Source: Neurospora tetraspora (lineage: Eukaryota > Ascomycota > Sordariomycetes > Sordariales > Sordariaceae). From it: DNA of 64,000 nucleotides. This document shows positions 42,717-53,692 of the stretch, in pieces. Made by a program: the position numbers and the translations under genes. The DNA lies in assembly GCF_033439725.1 (NCBI RefSeq), contig NW_026944385.1, forward strand, positions 4,621,001 to 4,685,000, written 5' to 3'. Within the stretch, counting starts at the first letter, position 1. The number at the start of each line of letters is the position of its first letter. A model generated the notes under the pieces. It saw nothing but the letters and a program-made list of their open reading frames with translations, did no database searches and was not told where the DNA came from.

Positions 42717-45058
42717 CTTGCAAGCTCACAAGGACGGGCAAGGAAAGAAACTTGGGTGTCGATTATCTTTTCAGAAGAGCACGGGAGAAGAGCTGATATA
42801 TCGATGACAGTCAACCCATCCTCGACGCCCAACCACCTGGCACGACGAGTCCACGGTGCCGAGACACTACGATGCACAACATACCGCTAATTCTCATTCA
42901 AATCGGATATATCCCCCCCTGTCCTGGCCAATTATGTGGTTTGCTGAGGTCTGCATGCCCCCGGTTGAGGCGTCGCCATGAAGGTCTCTCTCCAGATGTA
43001 ACTGGCTAGTATAGTGTGGGGGATAAATTCGATTTAAATGAGAATTAGCGGTATAGCGGTAAGAACTTTGCAGCGAGGAATCTCTGGTTCATTGGCCTGT
43101 TAAAAGAAGTGTAACCCACTTGGTGTAGTCTCTGCCGATGCGGTATCCAGGAACAACTTCACCAGGGGCAAAGGGAATGGTAGCAATGGGAACTGGGAAG
43201 GCTGTTGACCTCTTGTATCCCGTCCTTGTCCGGTCCAACCGTAGCACAACGTGGAACATGGTTGATTGGGGCGCTATACAGGAGCACAGAGATCTTTCTT
43301 GCGGCTAATAAGGCAATCCCAGCTCATATAACATCCACAAGTCACCGAACGGTCTGGACCCATGGGTAGTATTAAATGTACGACCGATACATTGACGAAA
43401 TGAAGCTGCCAATTGCAAGCGGCGACGCCATCATCAAGTCCGAGGTGTATCGTCCGTTGTGCTGATCACCAGAAACCGGCTCTAAGGCTCGTACCCGGCG
43501 CTGTTTCCTATGAGCACAAGTTAATTCAGATCTGGATGGAAAGCGTATTTGCCGCGGGCTTCCAATGTGAAAGTTGATTGACTCCAGTCAACTGAGTGTG
43601 CGGACAACCAGGCCGACATCTCCTTCCTTTCTTCTTCACTGACATTGGTGCCTCACTCCTCATGACCAAGTCCCCCATCTTTTGTAGCCATTCTGGACCC
43701 CAAGTGGAAGTCTTTCTCAACTTGGCATTCTTCCTTGCGCAGCTTGTCATTACCTGGGATTCTGGGAAGGAGTAACCCAGACTTTTTGGTGCCCGGTTAC
43801 CTAGTTTTGCGGGGGACTGCTGCTGTTCGCTGGGGAAGATGGGAGTGGAGGTGCTTTCCGTCCGGCCGTCTTCCACTTCTTCCAAGGCAATCGTCCCCCA
43901 CCACTGACATTGATGCAATCGACTCCAGTCCTGTTTTTCGCATCTTCCAGTCGACACGTGACGGGACTCTTCTTCTTCTCCATCTCCAACTCGCTATCGC
44001 ATTTCTTACTTAGTTTTCAGCCTTCAGTTGGCAGTTTCACATTCGCCTGCAGGGCACAGAGCCACCGACTGGCGATTGCTTCCAGCTGGGACGCAATGGC
44101 TCTTGCTCGTGACACCAAACCCCGATCAGTTTCCGCCCTCAGGCAGCGCCGTAACCAAAAGACCCGGATTTCAGCGCAGGATGCGTGGACGCTGGATGCA
44201 GGTAGAGTAACGCACCTTGTGACTTTTATCCTGGTTTTGGGTCCCTTGGGCGTGGCAGCAACTTAGATGCAGCGCTAACAGATTCCCTACAGGGATGTTG
44301 GTAATTGCGTTAGCAAAGTATCCTGGCGCAGTGGGGAAATCCGGACCCGAGACGCCGGATGGCACGCAGCAGCACCGCAGCACCGCACCGGCCAACTTCC
44401 AAGACTCCCGGTCCCAAAATGACTCGGAATGGCACCGGCGCCGAGTTCCTGGCCCCGCACGATGAAAATCAACCAACCGAACTGCCCACCTCAGCCTTCA
44501 CTTTGATGATAGCCTCGAGGTTGACCACATCAATACCATACCCAATCTGGTGCCCCTTTGGACCAGCCCGGGCTTAACGGCTACCGCTTCTGGCTTTCGA
44601 GAGCCTCAAGTTCCCGTCTTGAGGAGCCTGGGGGCGGGCAGGCTTGTTGAAGGATGCTTCCCGTCAGTGAGCTGCATCTCTGTTGCATGTCCACACCTTG
44701 GCCAAGGTAAACAGTTATTATGCCATGCCATGCAGTATAAGCCCCAGAGTTGGATATGGACAAAAAGCACACATCCCGAGCCGAGTAGCGAATATATAAT
44801 GATCCTGTTGGGCCGCCGCCACCTGGTAAGGTTGGCTGGCACTTGGCCCACTTTCACTTCCAGACCACACCAGTATTTTTTCCTTCTTTCTTTCTCTTCC
44901 CGTAGCGCTTTCTTTCTGAATCATCCACAATATCATCACTTCTTTCTTTGATTCAGCGGATCGCTTCCCACAGATCCTTCTGGATCTCTCTTCCTCTTCC
45001 AAACACAACTCAATGTCTCTTTTGTCTAGCACAGTCACATACCCCTTTTTTGAACATC
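42717..45058. other. Long intergenic region with a MITE
   Basis: No gene is supported in this 2.3-kb region between divergent genes. It holds a 168-base MITE (42884-43051). Candidate frames such as 43526-43957 on the minus strand (143 codons) have no recognisable features. A CT-rich tract near 44880-45000 probably belongs to the 5' leader of the sugar porter gene. Confidence 0.45.
42884..43051. mobile_element. Stowaway-like MITE with TA duplication
   Basis: The 168-base element starts CCGCTAATTCTCATT and ends with the reverse complement AATGAGAATTAGCGG. The inverted repeats extend for about 35 bases with a few mismatches (up to TATCCCCC at 42909-42917 and its mirror at 43019-43025). The element is flanked on both sides by TA (42882-42883 and 43052-43053), the target of Tc1/mariner-type transposases. 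The interior does not code for a protein, so it would depend on another element to move. It is not RIP-mutated, as expected for a short repeat. Confidence 0.85.
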
Positions 45059-47182
45059 ATGGCCCTCTTCCAGCGCCCTCCCGATGAAAAGGGATCGGTC
45101 TGGTTCTCTGTCCTGATCGGCGTCTTCGTGGCCTTCACTGGTCTTCTTTTTGGCTATGACACCGGCACCATCAACGGCGTCATTGCCATGAAATACTGGC
45201 AGCAAAATTTCTCCACTGGCTATACAGATGTCAAGGGGGAATTGACCATTAGCCCCTCGCAACAATCCCTTATTGTCTCTATCCTTTCGGCTGGTACCTT
45301 TGTCGGTGCTTTGGCTTCTCCCTTGCTGGCGGATAAGATAGGTCGGCGATGGAGTCTCATCATATCCTCTTGGGTCTTCAACTTGGGCGTCTTGATGCAA
45401 GTGATTTCTGTCGCCATCCCTCTCTTTGTGGCTGGCAGATTCTTTGCCGGGCTTGGAGTTGGCTTGCTTTCGGCTCTTGGTGAGTGATGTATCCCTTTTC
45501 CTTTCTATCTAGTCCTTGCTCTCTTCCACCCCAAACGACATGGGCGTGCTATGCTAATACCGCTCCCGTGATAGTCCCGCTCTATCAATCCGAGACCGCT
45601 CCCAAATGGATCCGTGGATTGATCGTGGGCGCATATCAACTTGCAATCACCATCGGCATCCTCCTCGCCGCCATCGTCAACAACGGTACTCATAAGAGGG
45701 ACGACACCGGTTCCTACAGAATCCCCATTGCTCTCCAGTGGCTCTTCTCGGTCATTCTCATCATTGGAATGCACTTCCTTCCTGAGACTCCCAGGTACTG
45801 CATCAAGCGTGGGGATATGACCGGTGCCACCCGATCTTTGGCTAAAATTCGCCGGCTGCTGCCCAATAATTCCGCCATCATTGAGGAGATAGAAGAAATT
45901 CGTGCGAACTACCTATACGAAATGTCACTCGGCAACAGCAGCTACCTAGGCTGCTTCCGAAAGGGTATGCTGAAGAGGATGCTCACAGGCATGGTACTTC
46001 AAATCCTGCAGCAACTTACCGGTCCGTCTCCCGATTCCCTTTGTTCCTCTGTTCCACCATGGCATTTTCTGACTCTCAAATCTATATAGGGGTCAACTTT
46101 ATTTTCTACTACGGTACTCAATTCTTCGAGAACTCCGGCATAAAAAATCCTTTCATAATCAGTGTGACCCTAGCCACAGTAAACTTTCTCTCGACTATTC
46201 CCGCTGTCCTCGTTTTCGACAAGTATGGTCGCCGCCCGTTGCTCTTGTGGGGTGGTGTAGCCATGTGCATATGCCACTTTATGGTCGCTACGCTCGGCAC
46301 AACGACAACGGGCCAGACTGCCTCCGGGGTCATCACCGTGCTCAACTCTGGTGGTCAAAAAGCTTCAATCGCTTTTGTGTGCATGTTCATCGCCTCCTTC
46401 GCAGCAACGTGGGGCCCCTTGGCGTGGGTGGTAACTTCGGAGTTGTACCCGTTGAAGCACCGGTCGCAGATGTTGAGCATCAGCACAGCTACAAACGTAA
46501 GTTATTTCTCCCAATGTTTGTCCTTTCACGTCATCGTCTCCAGACTCATATCACTAACTTCCTGACCCAACAACAGTGGTTGTTCAACTGGGCCATCGCT
46601 TACTCGACTCCTTACCTCGTCAACTATGGTCCAGGGAACGCAAACCTTCAGTCCAAGATCTTCTTCATCTGGGGTACAGCCTGCCTGCTCTGCGTCGCCT
46701 TCGTCTACTTTTACATCTTTGAGACGAAGGGTCTGTCTCTAGAGGAGGTCGACGAAATGTACCAGACGCCAGGTCTCAAGGCCAAAAACAGCAGCAAATG
46801 GCGGCCGAGTATCCATTTCCGAGAAACCCCGCTCACGGAGGTCACATATAACAAGACTACTGCTGGAAGTCCTGCTGAGCCCGAGACTGCTCCAGTAGCC
46901 AAGACCACTGAGAGAACTGAGGGCGAGGCTGTTGCCCGTACCACAGCTCCCATGGCTGGTTCTCCTCCTCAGACTGATAGTGTTCCGAAGACTCTACAAA
47001 CCGCTATCCTTCAACGTCCTGATGACGCTGTTGCCCACCATCACTCTCCTCTTCCCAGGCCAACTTCTCTGTCAAAACTTCCATCGCCCGCACTTCATTC
47101 CCTCAAGTCTGTTCCGTCCCTCCCCACGTACACCGACGAGGGAACTACATCTTCCAGAGGGCCGAGAAGCATCGGTCCATGA
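45059..47182 (+). CDS. MFS sugar porter (hexose transporter or sensor), four exons
   Basis: The gene is read as join(45059..45479, 45575..46021, 46090..46496, 46577..47182), 626 residues. It has the twelve-helix sugar-porter layout: GLLFGYDTGTINGV in helix 1, DKIGRRWS in the first cytoplasmic loop, RFFAGLGVG, VPLYQSETAPKWIRG, the FLPETPRYC motif, QILQQLTGVNFIFYYG in helix 7, FDKYGRRPLLL, and a final FETKGLSLEEVDEMY. These are signatures of hexose/H+ symporters and facilitators of the plasma membrane. An unusually long Pro/Thr/Ser-rich cytoplasmic tail of about 140 residues follows, a trait also seen in Snf3/RCO-3-type glucose sensors. Whether it transports or senses sugar cannot be decided from sequence. 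All three introns have GT-AG ends and keep frame. Confidence 0.9.
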
Positions 47183-48130
47183 ATGTCAGCAGATCCAAAA
47201 TCACTTCCCGCGCCTTCCCCGATTTCACGTTCAAGTCATGAGTGGGCACAGGACGTACCGGATAGTGTCAATGCCGTCGTGTCAAGGCACTGAGACGATT
47301 AGCGGGAATACCTGGATATCAAACTTCGCTGGTCAGGGCAGGCTTGAAGCGACAGTCTGTCTGATCATTCGTGTCCGGGAAAGCCGTTTCGAGGACTGAA
47401 ATGGTGACAGATGGGGCGAGAATGTCGAGTCATTGATCAAGAACTGGCAATGGCTTCGACATATCATGTGAGGAGCTGTTGCCGGTTATGAAATGTCGCT
47501 GTTATACGTGGATTTCACGAAAATTGGCGGAGGTAGAGAGGAGAGTATGATATTGTATCTCCCGGAAAAAAGAGAGCGGTGCTTAACGTAGGTAAACGAG
47601 GGAGGGATAGCGGGAATAGTAAAATGGGCGGAGACAGAGAAAAGTAGGATACTACATCAGCCGGTTATACGAGAGCGGCGCTTAACGTTGGTTAATGTGG
47701 GAAGGGATATCGAAAATGGTCTCATGTTTGTTAATGGTCAAGGGATGTTTCTCCTTCATTTGTACCATACCTAGGCTTTGGATACAACAATGATAGCTTT
47801 CTTGATCCCATTAGTTGACCTGTTATTGTATCCTGACGTTGCCGCATCCTAATACAAATAGAATGTGCACTCTTCTTGTCTACGTGTTTTCTTATATGGA
47901 CAGTAACGACTGTATTCATCTGCCGTCGAGTCCAACTCGACCGTCATGTCCAATCCCACCAGAGTTTTCATCCTTACCACCTCTAGCAACCTTTCCAAAG
48001 AAGACAAAAGCCAACCAAAAAAGCCCTCTCACACCCTCTCGCACCCTCCTCCGTTATGTCTCCTCCGTCCTCCTACCTAGGTAACCAAGGTAACACTTAG
48101 TTCCCAACATGAAAATCCTTATCACAAACG
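47183..48130. other. Convergent intergenic region with 100-base tandem duplication
   Basis: No gene is supported between the stop codons of the sugar porter (plus) and the secreted protein (minus). The region includes a two-copy repeat at 47525-47724. Confidence 0.45.
47525..47724. repeat. Two diverged 100-base tandem repeats
   Basis: The segments starting at 47525 and 47625 align with exactly 100-base spacing. Examples are GGCGGAG near each start, GAGAGCGGTGCTTAACGT (47571) against GAGAGCGGCGCTTAACGT (47671), and GGGAGGGATAGCGGGAAT against GGGAAGGGATATCGAAAAT. They differ by many substitutions, so the duplication is old. Confidence 0.8.
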
Positions 48131-48830
48131 TTATCGCTCTTGAGCGCGTAACCCGTACGACACCTGGGCGTACCCCATCTTGCTCGGTCCGCACTTTTGC
48201 TTGACGTGGTACATGGTGGCCTGGATGGCGTCGCGCGGCTTGTAGCCGTTGCTGGAGTAGGGGCAGATGAAGGAGACTACGTCGCGGCGGACGCACTATG
48301 TGCGTTATGATTCGTCAGTTACCGTACCTTAACCCAGGTAGGGAAGAGAAGGGAAGGGAAGAGAAGGGAAGGGAAGGGAAGGATGGTGAAGACAGGCAAA
48401 AGGGGGAGAAGGAGGGAAGGAGGGAAGGAGAGAAGACAGAAGAACGTAGTCGTACGTAGGTCCAAGCATGCTTATTCAAGTGCACATCTCCCGGATTAAA
48501 AGCGTCCAGCAGACACTTATTCGCCTCATCCGCATCGTTGACGTTGACTGAGCCGGGGCCGCAATCTTCTCTGCGTTTCTCGAGGCCGGAGCCGTAGCCG
48601 GAACCGGAGCCTGGGATGGAGTTGGAGGAGGTCAAGTTGGCAATCTCATCGTAAGGAGTGAATTCCGTCTGCTGGGTGTTTCCTTCGGAATCGACGATGA
48701 TGCGGTAGAGACCGTCGGCGGAGACGTCGTGGACTGGGGCGATGTCTCTGGCGGCAGGGACGGGGATAGTGGCGGATAGGGCTGGGGAGATGGTGGTGAG
48801 GAGGGCGGTGAGGAGGGTGGTGGTCTTCAT
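48131..48830 (-). CDS. Small secreted Cys-containing protein with Kex2 site, two exons
   Basis: The gene is read as complement(join(48131..48295, 48456..48830)), 179 residues. A signal peptide covers about residues 1-19 (MKTTTLLTALLTTISPALS). A propeptide-like region of about 65 residues ends at a Lys-Arg site (SGLEKRREDCG), where a Kex2-type protease could cut. The mature part would be about 90 residues with five Cys (EDC, NKC, TYC, FIC, QKC). I do not recognise the family. The intron (GTACGA to CATAG, 160 bases, filled with a GGGAA-type repeat) keeps phase 0. An odd number of Cys is unusual in secreted proteins. Just after SYGL, an alternative frame would add a sixth Cys, so a late frameshift is possible. 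It could be a secreted effector-like or structural protein. Confidence 0.72.
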
Positions 48831-49690
48831 CTTGGGTATTTGGATGGTGGATAGGTATGGTCTTGGGGATCTGGAGGTTTGGAAGATGTTGATGGAGTGG
48901 GATGTGATGGTGATGATGCTGATGAGGAATGAATACTACAGTATGAACCTTTCGAAGCAGAAAACCGGGCGTGCTTTTATACCCATTTTATCCTGTCTTT
49001 TACCTAGGATCATGACCGTGAAAGTATAGTAGGACTTGCAAGTCCGAGGGTTCCCTTTGTACGAACTCAAGGAACAGCGAATAGGTCATATCGTCAGCCC
49101 AAACGAGGAGGACCAGGGGGGTGGGGTTTGTTTAGGTAACGGTGATTCTCGAACACAACTGGGTCCGAGTTGGTGACTCCTTGAGATATAGTCAGCATTC
49201 GACGTCAAACAAACACCATATGTCATCGCAGGGAAATCGGAGAGTGAACTAGGAGCCAGGCGGCTGTTGAAGGACGAGTACTCTACGAGACCAGGGCACG
49301 GCAGAAGTCTAGAGGTATGATGGTGGTTGGCACAATTCCAGCGCTGGGTTGTGTGACGCGACTACCTTAACACAGTTCGCGCAAGCCTACGCCAATTTCT
49401 GTTAGTGCTTGGAAGCAGACCACTAAAAGAACAGGCTGGTGCCTTTGTCAACCGGGCTGGATAAAAGGGCGGCAGCTCAGCCTCACAACTCCATGTGTCC
49501 GGGTATTTCATGGCTTACACCGGTGAATGGCGCGGCTAGGTTATTCTATGTTTTTATAGACGCAATAGTTTGTTGCCAGTGAGAGGGGATGTTCGAGTTT
49601 AGTCGGTTTGCTTAATTAAAATCCCCAGGCGGTGCCTAGTTGAGGCGACCCCCCTTGTGGGTCTCGCTTGCAACCTGACTTACGCTTATA
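48831..49690. other. Intergenic region leading into the RIP block
   Basis: This stretch has normal composition up to about 49690 and no supported gene. It contains the promoter of the minus-strand secreted protein. From 49690 the sequence changes abruptly to AT-rich. Confidence 0.45.
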
Positions 49691-49923
49691 AATATCGTAA
49701 ATATATTCTATAAAATGAAAAAAGCGGTTAAACGCATATTAAACAACTATATACAAACATCTTCTTAATATATATATTATATATAAATTTAGTATTGTAA
49801 CGGTCTTTAAGAAATATTATCGTTGATTTTAGAGATGGAAAAAAATAGGAAGAAAGGTAATAAGAACTTTAATAACATTTCAAATCAAATATCGGATAAA
49901 ATATATGAAGTAAATAAATAAAG

Positions 49924-49948
49924 GGGACCGACTCGGCGGGCAGTGTTA
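49924..49948 (+). repeat. Left terminal inverted repeat of MULE
   Basis: It is an exact reverse complement of 53064-53088 and stays GC-rich while the interior is AT-rich. It is too short to be recognised by RIP on its own and has few CpA sites to mutate. Confidence 0.95.
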
Positions 49949-50330
49949 AAAGACTACGCGAGCAGTAACATTGCCCGTATAACTAACTCTATTGTATAAG
50001 ACTCCGCGGGCAGTGCTATAGTAATCTCTAACTCTAATATACCCAAATTTAATACGTTTAACTTAGCGATTTGCAACTATCATAAGATCCTAAGCGAAGT
50101 TACTTGCGCAATTTCTTTACAACGCAATCAACAAAACCGTCAACTAACCACTATAACTCCACGAAAACAAACCGTATCAACACGATTTCAACGTTAGTAT
50201 ACTCGTCGTAATATAGCCATTTATTTACTAACTTTTTTCTTCTTAATAGAATATCCGCTATCAAAATCGCTAGCGATTCTAATTCATAATATACTACTAG
50301 CGTAGATAAGTTTACTCCTACATCGCTTAT

Positions 50331-50393
50331 TATACCTACTATACCTACTATACCTACTATACCTACTATACCCGCTATACCCGCTATACCTAC
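50331..50393 (+). repeat. Nine-base tandem repeat within the MULE
   Basis: Seven units of TATACCTAC or TATACCCGC lie in tandem. In the plus-strand frame they would encode Thr-Ile-Pro and Ala-Ile-Pro triplets, so the former transposase may have had a short repetitive N-terminal region. Confidence 0.85.
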
Positions 50394-50399
50394 CTTTAC

Positions 50400-52900
50400 T
50401 TAATGATAAGGCTATAATAATCCCTCTAATAACAATAATAATTCTATCGATTTTAATAACAATAAGGGATTAAATAATAGCGAACAATCAGATATTCCTA
50501 ACCCAACCACCGAAAATATTATACCCCAACTGCTTCGTTCTATAAAAGATATATAAAATGCCCTTAATAAATAGGGACGGCTTTACAGCGTAACCTTTAA
50601 CCGCACCCAAATAATTAATTATCGATAAAGTAAGCTAACGTATTACCGCTTAATTTATAACCGTTATAATTTATTTTGTCCTTCTACAGCCAAATTTAAA
50701 AAAATAAGAAGTCGTAAGTATAATGATAAATAAATAGGTATAGCGATTGCCTTCGAGGAGAACGATTAGTAATAGATCTATCGACTTTCTACTAACTTAA
50801 AATACTACGTTTACAACTATACGCCCTCTCTATATACTTCTACTTACCTATAATATTATAAAAGAATTAATAAAGTATTTAAAAGAATAACTACCTTATT
50901 TTATCAACTTAATATTAGGATAAAAGATATTTTAATTATTATTAAACGGGAATTTAAAACTACTATATTTATATAGAAAGATATTAATAATTAGCGCTAA
51001 GTTATTAAAAAGGATTAACGCAATAATTTCGAAGCTATAGCGGCTTTTATTAAGTATTTTAATATATTAGGTACAACCGAAGTACTTTACATTATTAAAT
51101 AGTCTAAAATAACCCTAATTGACTACTTAATATTATATAGATTTAGAAATTTTATATAGAGCAATAGCGGAATTACCTACAGTATTTCAGTATAAATAAT
51201 ATTTATAAAACTAATTACTATAGTTACCCCCTTATTATTATTACTAATGTAACGAATATTAATTCTATCTACTCTACTATTTTCGGTCTTATCAATAATA
51301 AGAATGTTAATAAATTTACCTAGTTAATTAACGCGTTCGATAAACTACATTATGAAGTAAGAATAATTAAATTAAAAGTTATTATTATAAATTTTCATAA
51401 CTAATTAAAAATAGTTTTAATATTGGTATTTCTAAACGCTTAATAATAAATTTATATATTATGTATTAATTATAACGTTCTTTTATAGGTCAAGAGGAAG
51501 TAGAATCGTACCCTTAATGAAGGTAGTAATTTAGCATTTAAAAATAAGCGAAAGCTTATTACTTTTAAATAAAGTAACGAATCGATATTACAAACGGCCG
51601 TATACGGTTTAAATTCGTCCTTAAACATCGAATATACTTATCGTAGTCTTTTTTAAGCTTTGGAAAATAATAATCTTTATATTTAATAAGGTAACATTTA
51701 TATAATTATAGTAGCAGTTAATTAATGAATTTTCTAATTAATAGAAGATCTTACTATATTTACAAGATACGTATATATTATACCGCTACTAGTAGGCACG
51801 CTATTATACTTACTAGTACTATAATTTCGGTTTAATAGTCACTTCCCTTAATAAATCGATTAATTACCGGATTAAGAACTTCTTAATTAATTGTAGGAAT
51901 AATCTCTCTATTCTTATTAATTCAATTAAAGCTATATATAAAAAGGAGCGTAACTAATAGGAAAAAGATATAATTAATTAAAACGTTAAAATACGTAGCG
52001 AATTTATTAATAGTAAAGGGTTTCATATATTAAAAGATTTACCCTAGCGAATTATATACCGTAATTTTAATTTTATACATTATTAATTACGTATTACCCT
52101 ATTTAGAATACCCTTGAATATAGGGAAAAGACTAGTATGCGATTTAGGGGAATATAACTATATTATTTAAAAGTAATATAGTATCCCTTACTATTATAAA
52201 ATATTAATAAAGCTCAAAATCAAAAGCTAATTAGGCCGCTAAGATATCTATTATCGCTATTATATCCGAGCGCCTTTAATATATAATATCCCCTTTACCT
52301 CTATTTCCTTTTCAATTATGTTAATATATATTAGAATTAATATAATCCTAATTCTTATATTAAGGACCCTAAAATAACCAATAAAATTAAGAGGCGGCCG
52401 AAGAATAGCGTAATCGCATTACCCAAGGAATAGCAAATTCCTAATAACGGGTCTAGGAAAGGAAAGGAGAAAGGGAAAGGGAAGGGGAAAACAACTAAAA
52501 AAACAATAACGAAGGGAATAAAGAAGGGGGGAAAGAGTAATTAGATATTAAAGCTATTATTCCGCCAACAATAATCCTAATTCGAAATAGTTAATAAAAT
52601 TAGTACAGATAAAAAGAAGTTTAATAAAGCTTCTATTATTAATTCTACTATTAAAATATAGGAACCCTCCTCACTAAATTCTTCTATTTTAAATAACGAA
52701 ATTCCTCTAACTCTTACACCCTTAATCTCATTAAGCTCTGACAAACAACCTGCCCGTAAAAAACGTACTATAATACGTTCGTCAACACCTTTATCAACAC
52801 CTTCGTCAACGCTAACTATAATTAGAAGCGGTAGAACGATAAAACCTTTAAGAAAGAAAGTAGGGGAATGAATAGGAGTTAAATAGTTAGATTTTACGTA
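50400..52900 (+). pseudogene. MULE transposase remnant
   Basis: Long plus-strand stretches are interrupted almost only by TAA and TAG, as RIP produces. The part around 50580-51110 resembles the DNA-binding and linker part of FAR1/MULE transposases. The downstream DDE catalytic part could not be identified with confidence. Near 52480-52560 a Lys/Gly-rich segment is still visible. Boundaries are approximate. Confidence 0.55.
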
Positions 52901-53063
52901 TAAATATAATTGTAGTGCTTAGATCTTATTTTATCAAATTATAATAAAACGTTCAATACTACGAAATTATTACTAGATGTCACTAGAATAATACGAGGAT
53001 ATTTAAAACCACACGGAATATCACAGGGTTAGGGATTACTATAGTACTGCCCGCGGAGAAAAG

Positions 53064-53088
53064 TAACACTGCCCGCCGAGTCGGTCCC
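53064..53088 (-). repeat. Right terminal inverted repeat of MULE
   Basis: It is an exact inverse of 49924-49948 and is followed by the second AAATAAAG target duplication at 53089-53096. Confidence 0.95.
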
Positions 53089-53228
53089 AAATAAAGTAAC
53101 CCATTAAATTAGGGTATTTAAATGAAAAGCGACCAGTTAAATTCTACTTCTTCCTTTCCTCCTTAAATATGATATTACTTTTATCCGCCGTAACTATAAA
53201 ATACTTAGGAATAAATTATACAAAGTTT

Positions 53229-53334
53229 CTATAAAATTTCCGTAAAATTTCCCTTTTTTTATTTTTTACGCGAAGTTTCTATAAATTTTTCTTCTCTTTA
53301 TTTCTTACGCAAAATTTCCGCGAGGTTTCCCTTT
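53229..53334. repeat. 39-base minisatellite, left part
   Basis: Units of 39 bases have the plan ACGCGAAGTTTCTACGAAAT then TTCCC and a T-rich end. One unit spans 53268-53306 and the next starts at 53307. It is cut at 53334 by the Gypsy element and resumes at 59602. A more diverged unit precedes 53268. Confidence 0.85.
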
Positions 53335-53692
53335 TGTTACGCGAAGCGATGCTTTACAAGGGATGCTAATATAGAATGATAGAGTGAGTAATTGGTTGCT
53401 AGATAGAATAATAGTGTGTAATAGTTAACGATAATTTTGTTAAAGGAAGTTAAAAATAAGTATTATTCAGAGCTTTAACTTAGGACTTCGTATACGATTT
53501 TATGGAATATATGTAAAATAGACGTTAGGTTAATATAATATAAATTGATAATTTAATTAATTTTGACAGAGGTTAATAGGGAGAGTATTTTTATATAATA
53601 TATCCTATTCGATAGAGTAGTCCTACGTTTAATAGAGTATATATTAAGATAGAGTGGGGTATTTAGGTATGTGCTTAAAATATTTTATAATA
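53335..53692 (-). repeat. Gypsy LTR (3' LTR in element orientation)
   Basis: This 358-base repeat is the same length as the copy at 59239-59596 and differs from it mostly by transitions, as expected if both were mutated independently by RIP after insertion. Confidence 0.9.

Larger units (their letters stand above)
49924..53088 (+). mobile_element. Mutator-like (MULE) TIR transposon, RIP-mutated
   Basis: Perfect 25-base terminal inverted repeats beginning GGGACCGACTCGGCGGGCAG lie at 49924-49948 and 53064-53088, flanked by identical 8-base duplications AAATAAAG (49916-49923 and 53089-53096). A second inverted block, CTCCGCGGGCAGT(G/A)CTATAG, lies inside each end (50002-50026 and 53034-53058), so GCGGGCAGT recurs as a subterminal motif. 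The plus-strand remnant around 50580-51110 follows the plan of fungal MULE/FAR1-type transposases: an N-terminal Cys-region relic, a segment near 50820 corresponding to HNHxPS, and a later helix with WKDIxN. An 8-base duplication fits MULE (8-11) and also hAT, but the ends do not start with the hAT CA. The element is inactive. Confidence 0.8.

Noticed and set aside
43526-43957. Minus-strand frame of 143 codons between tyrosinase and sugar-porter genes
   Set aside because: No signal peptide, domain or splice context was seen; a frame of this length is expected by chance in GC-normal DNA.
50331-50393. CRISPR-like array
   Set aside because: Units are 9 bases, directly adjacent and without spacers; the context is a fungal transposon. 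It is a coding microsatellite.
49924-53088. hAT assignment for the TIR element on the basis of its 8-base duplication
   Set aside because: The ends begin GGGACC instead of CA-G, no hAT dimerisation motif was seen, and the remnant N-terminal part fits MULE/FAR1 proteins better.
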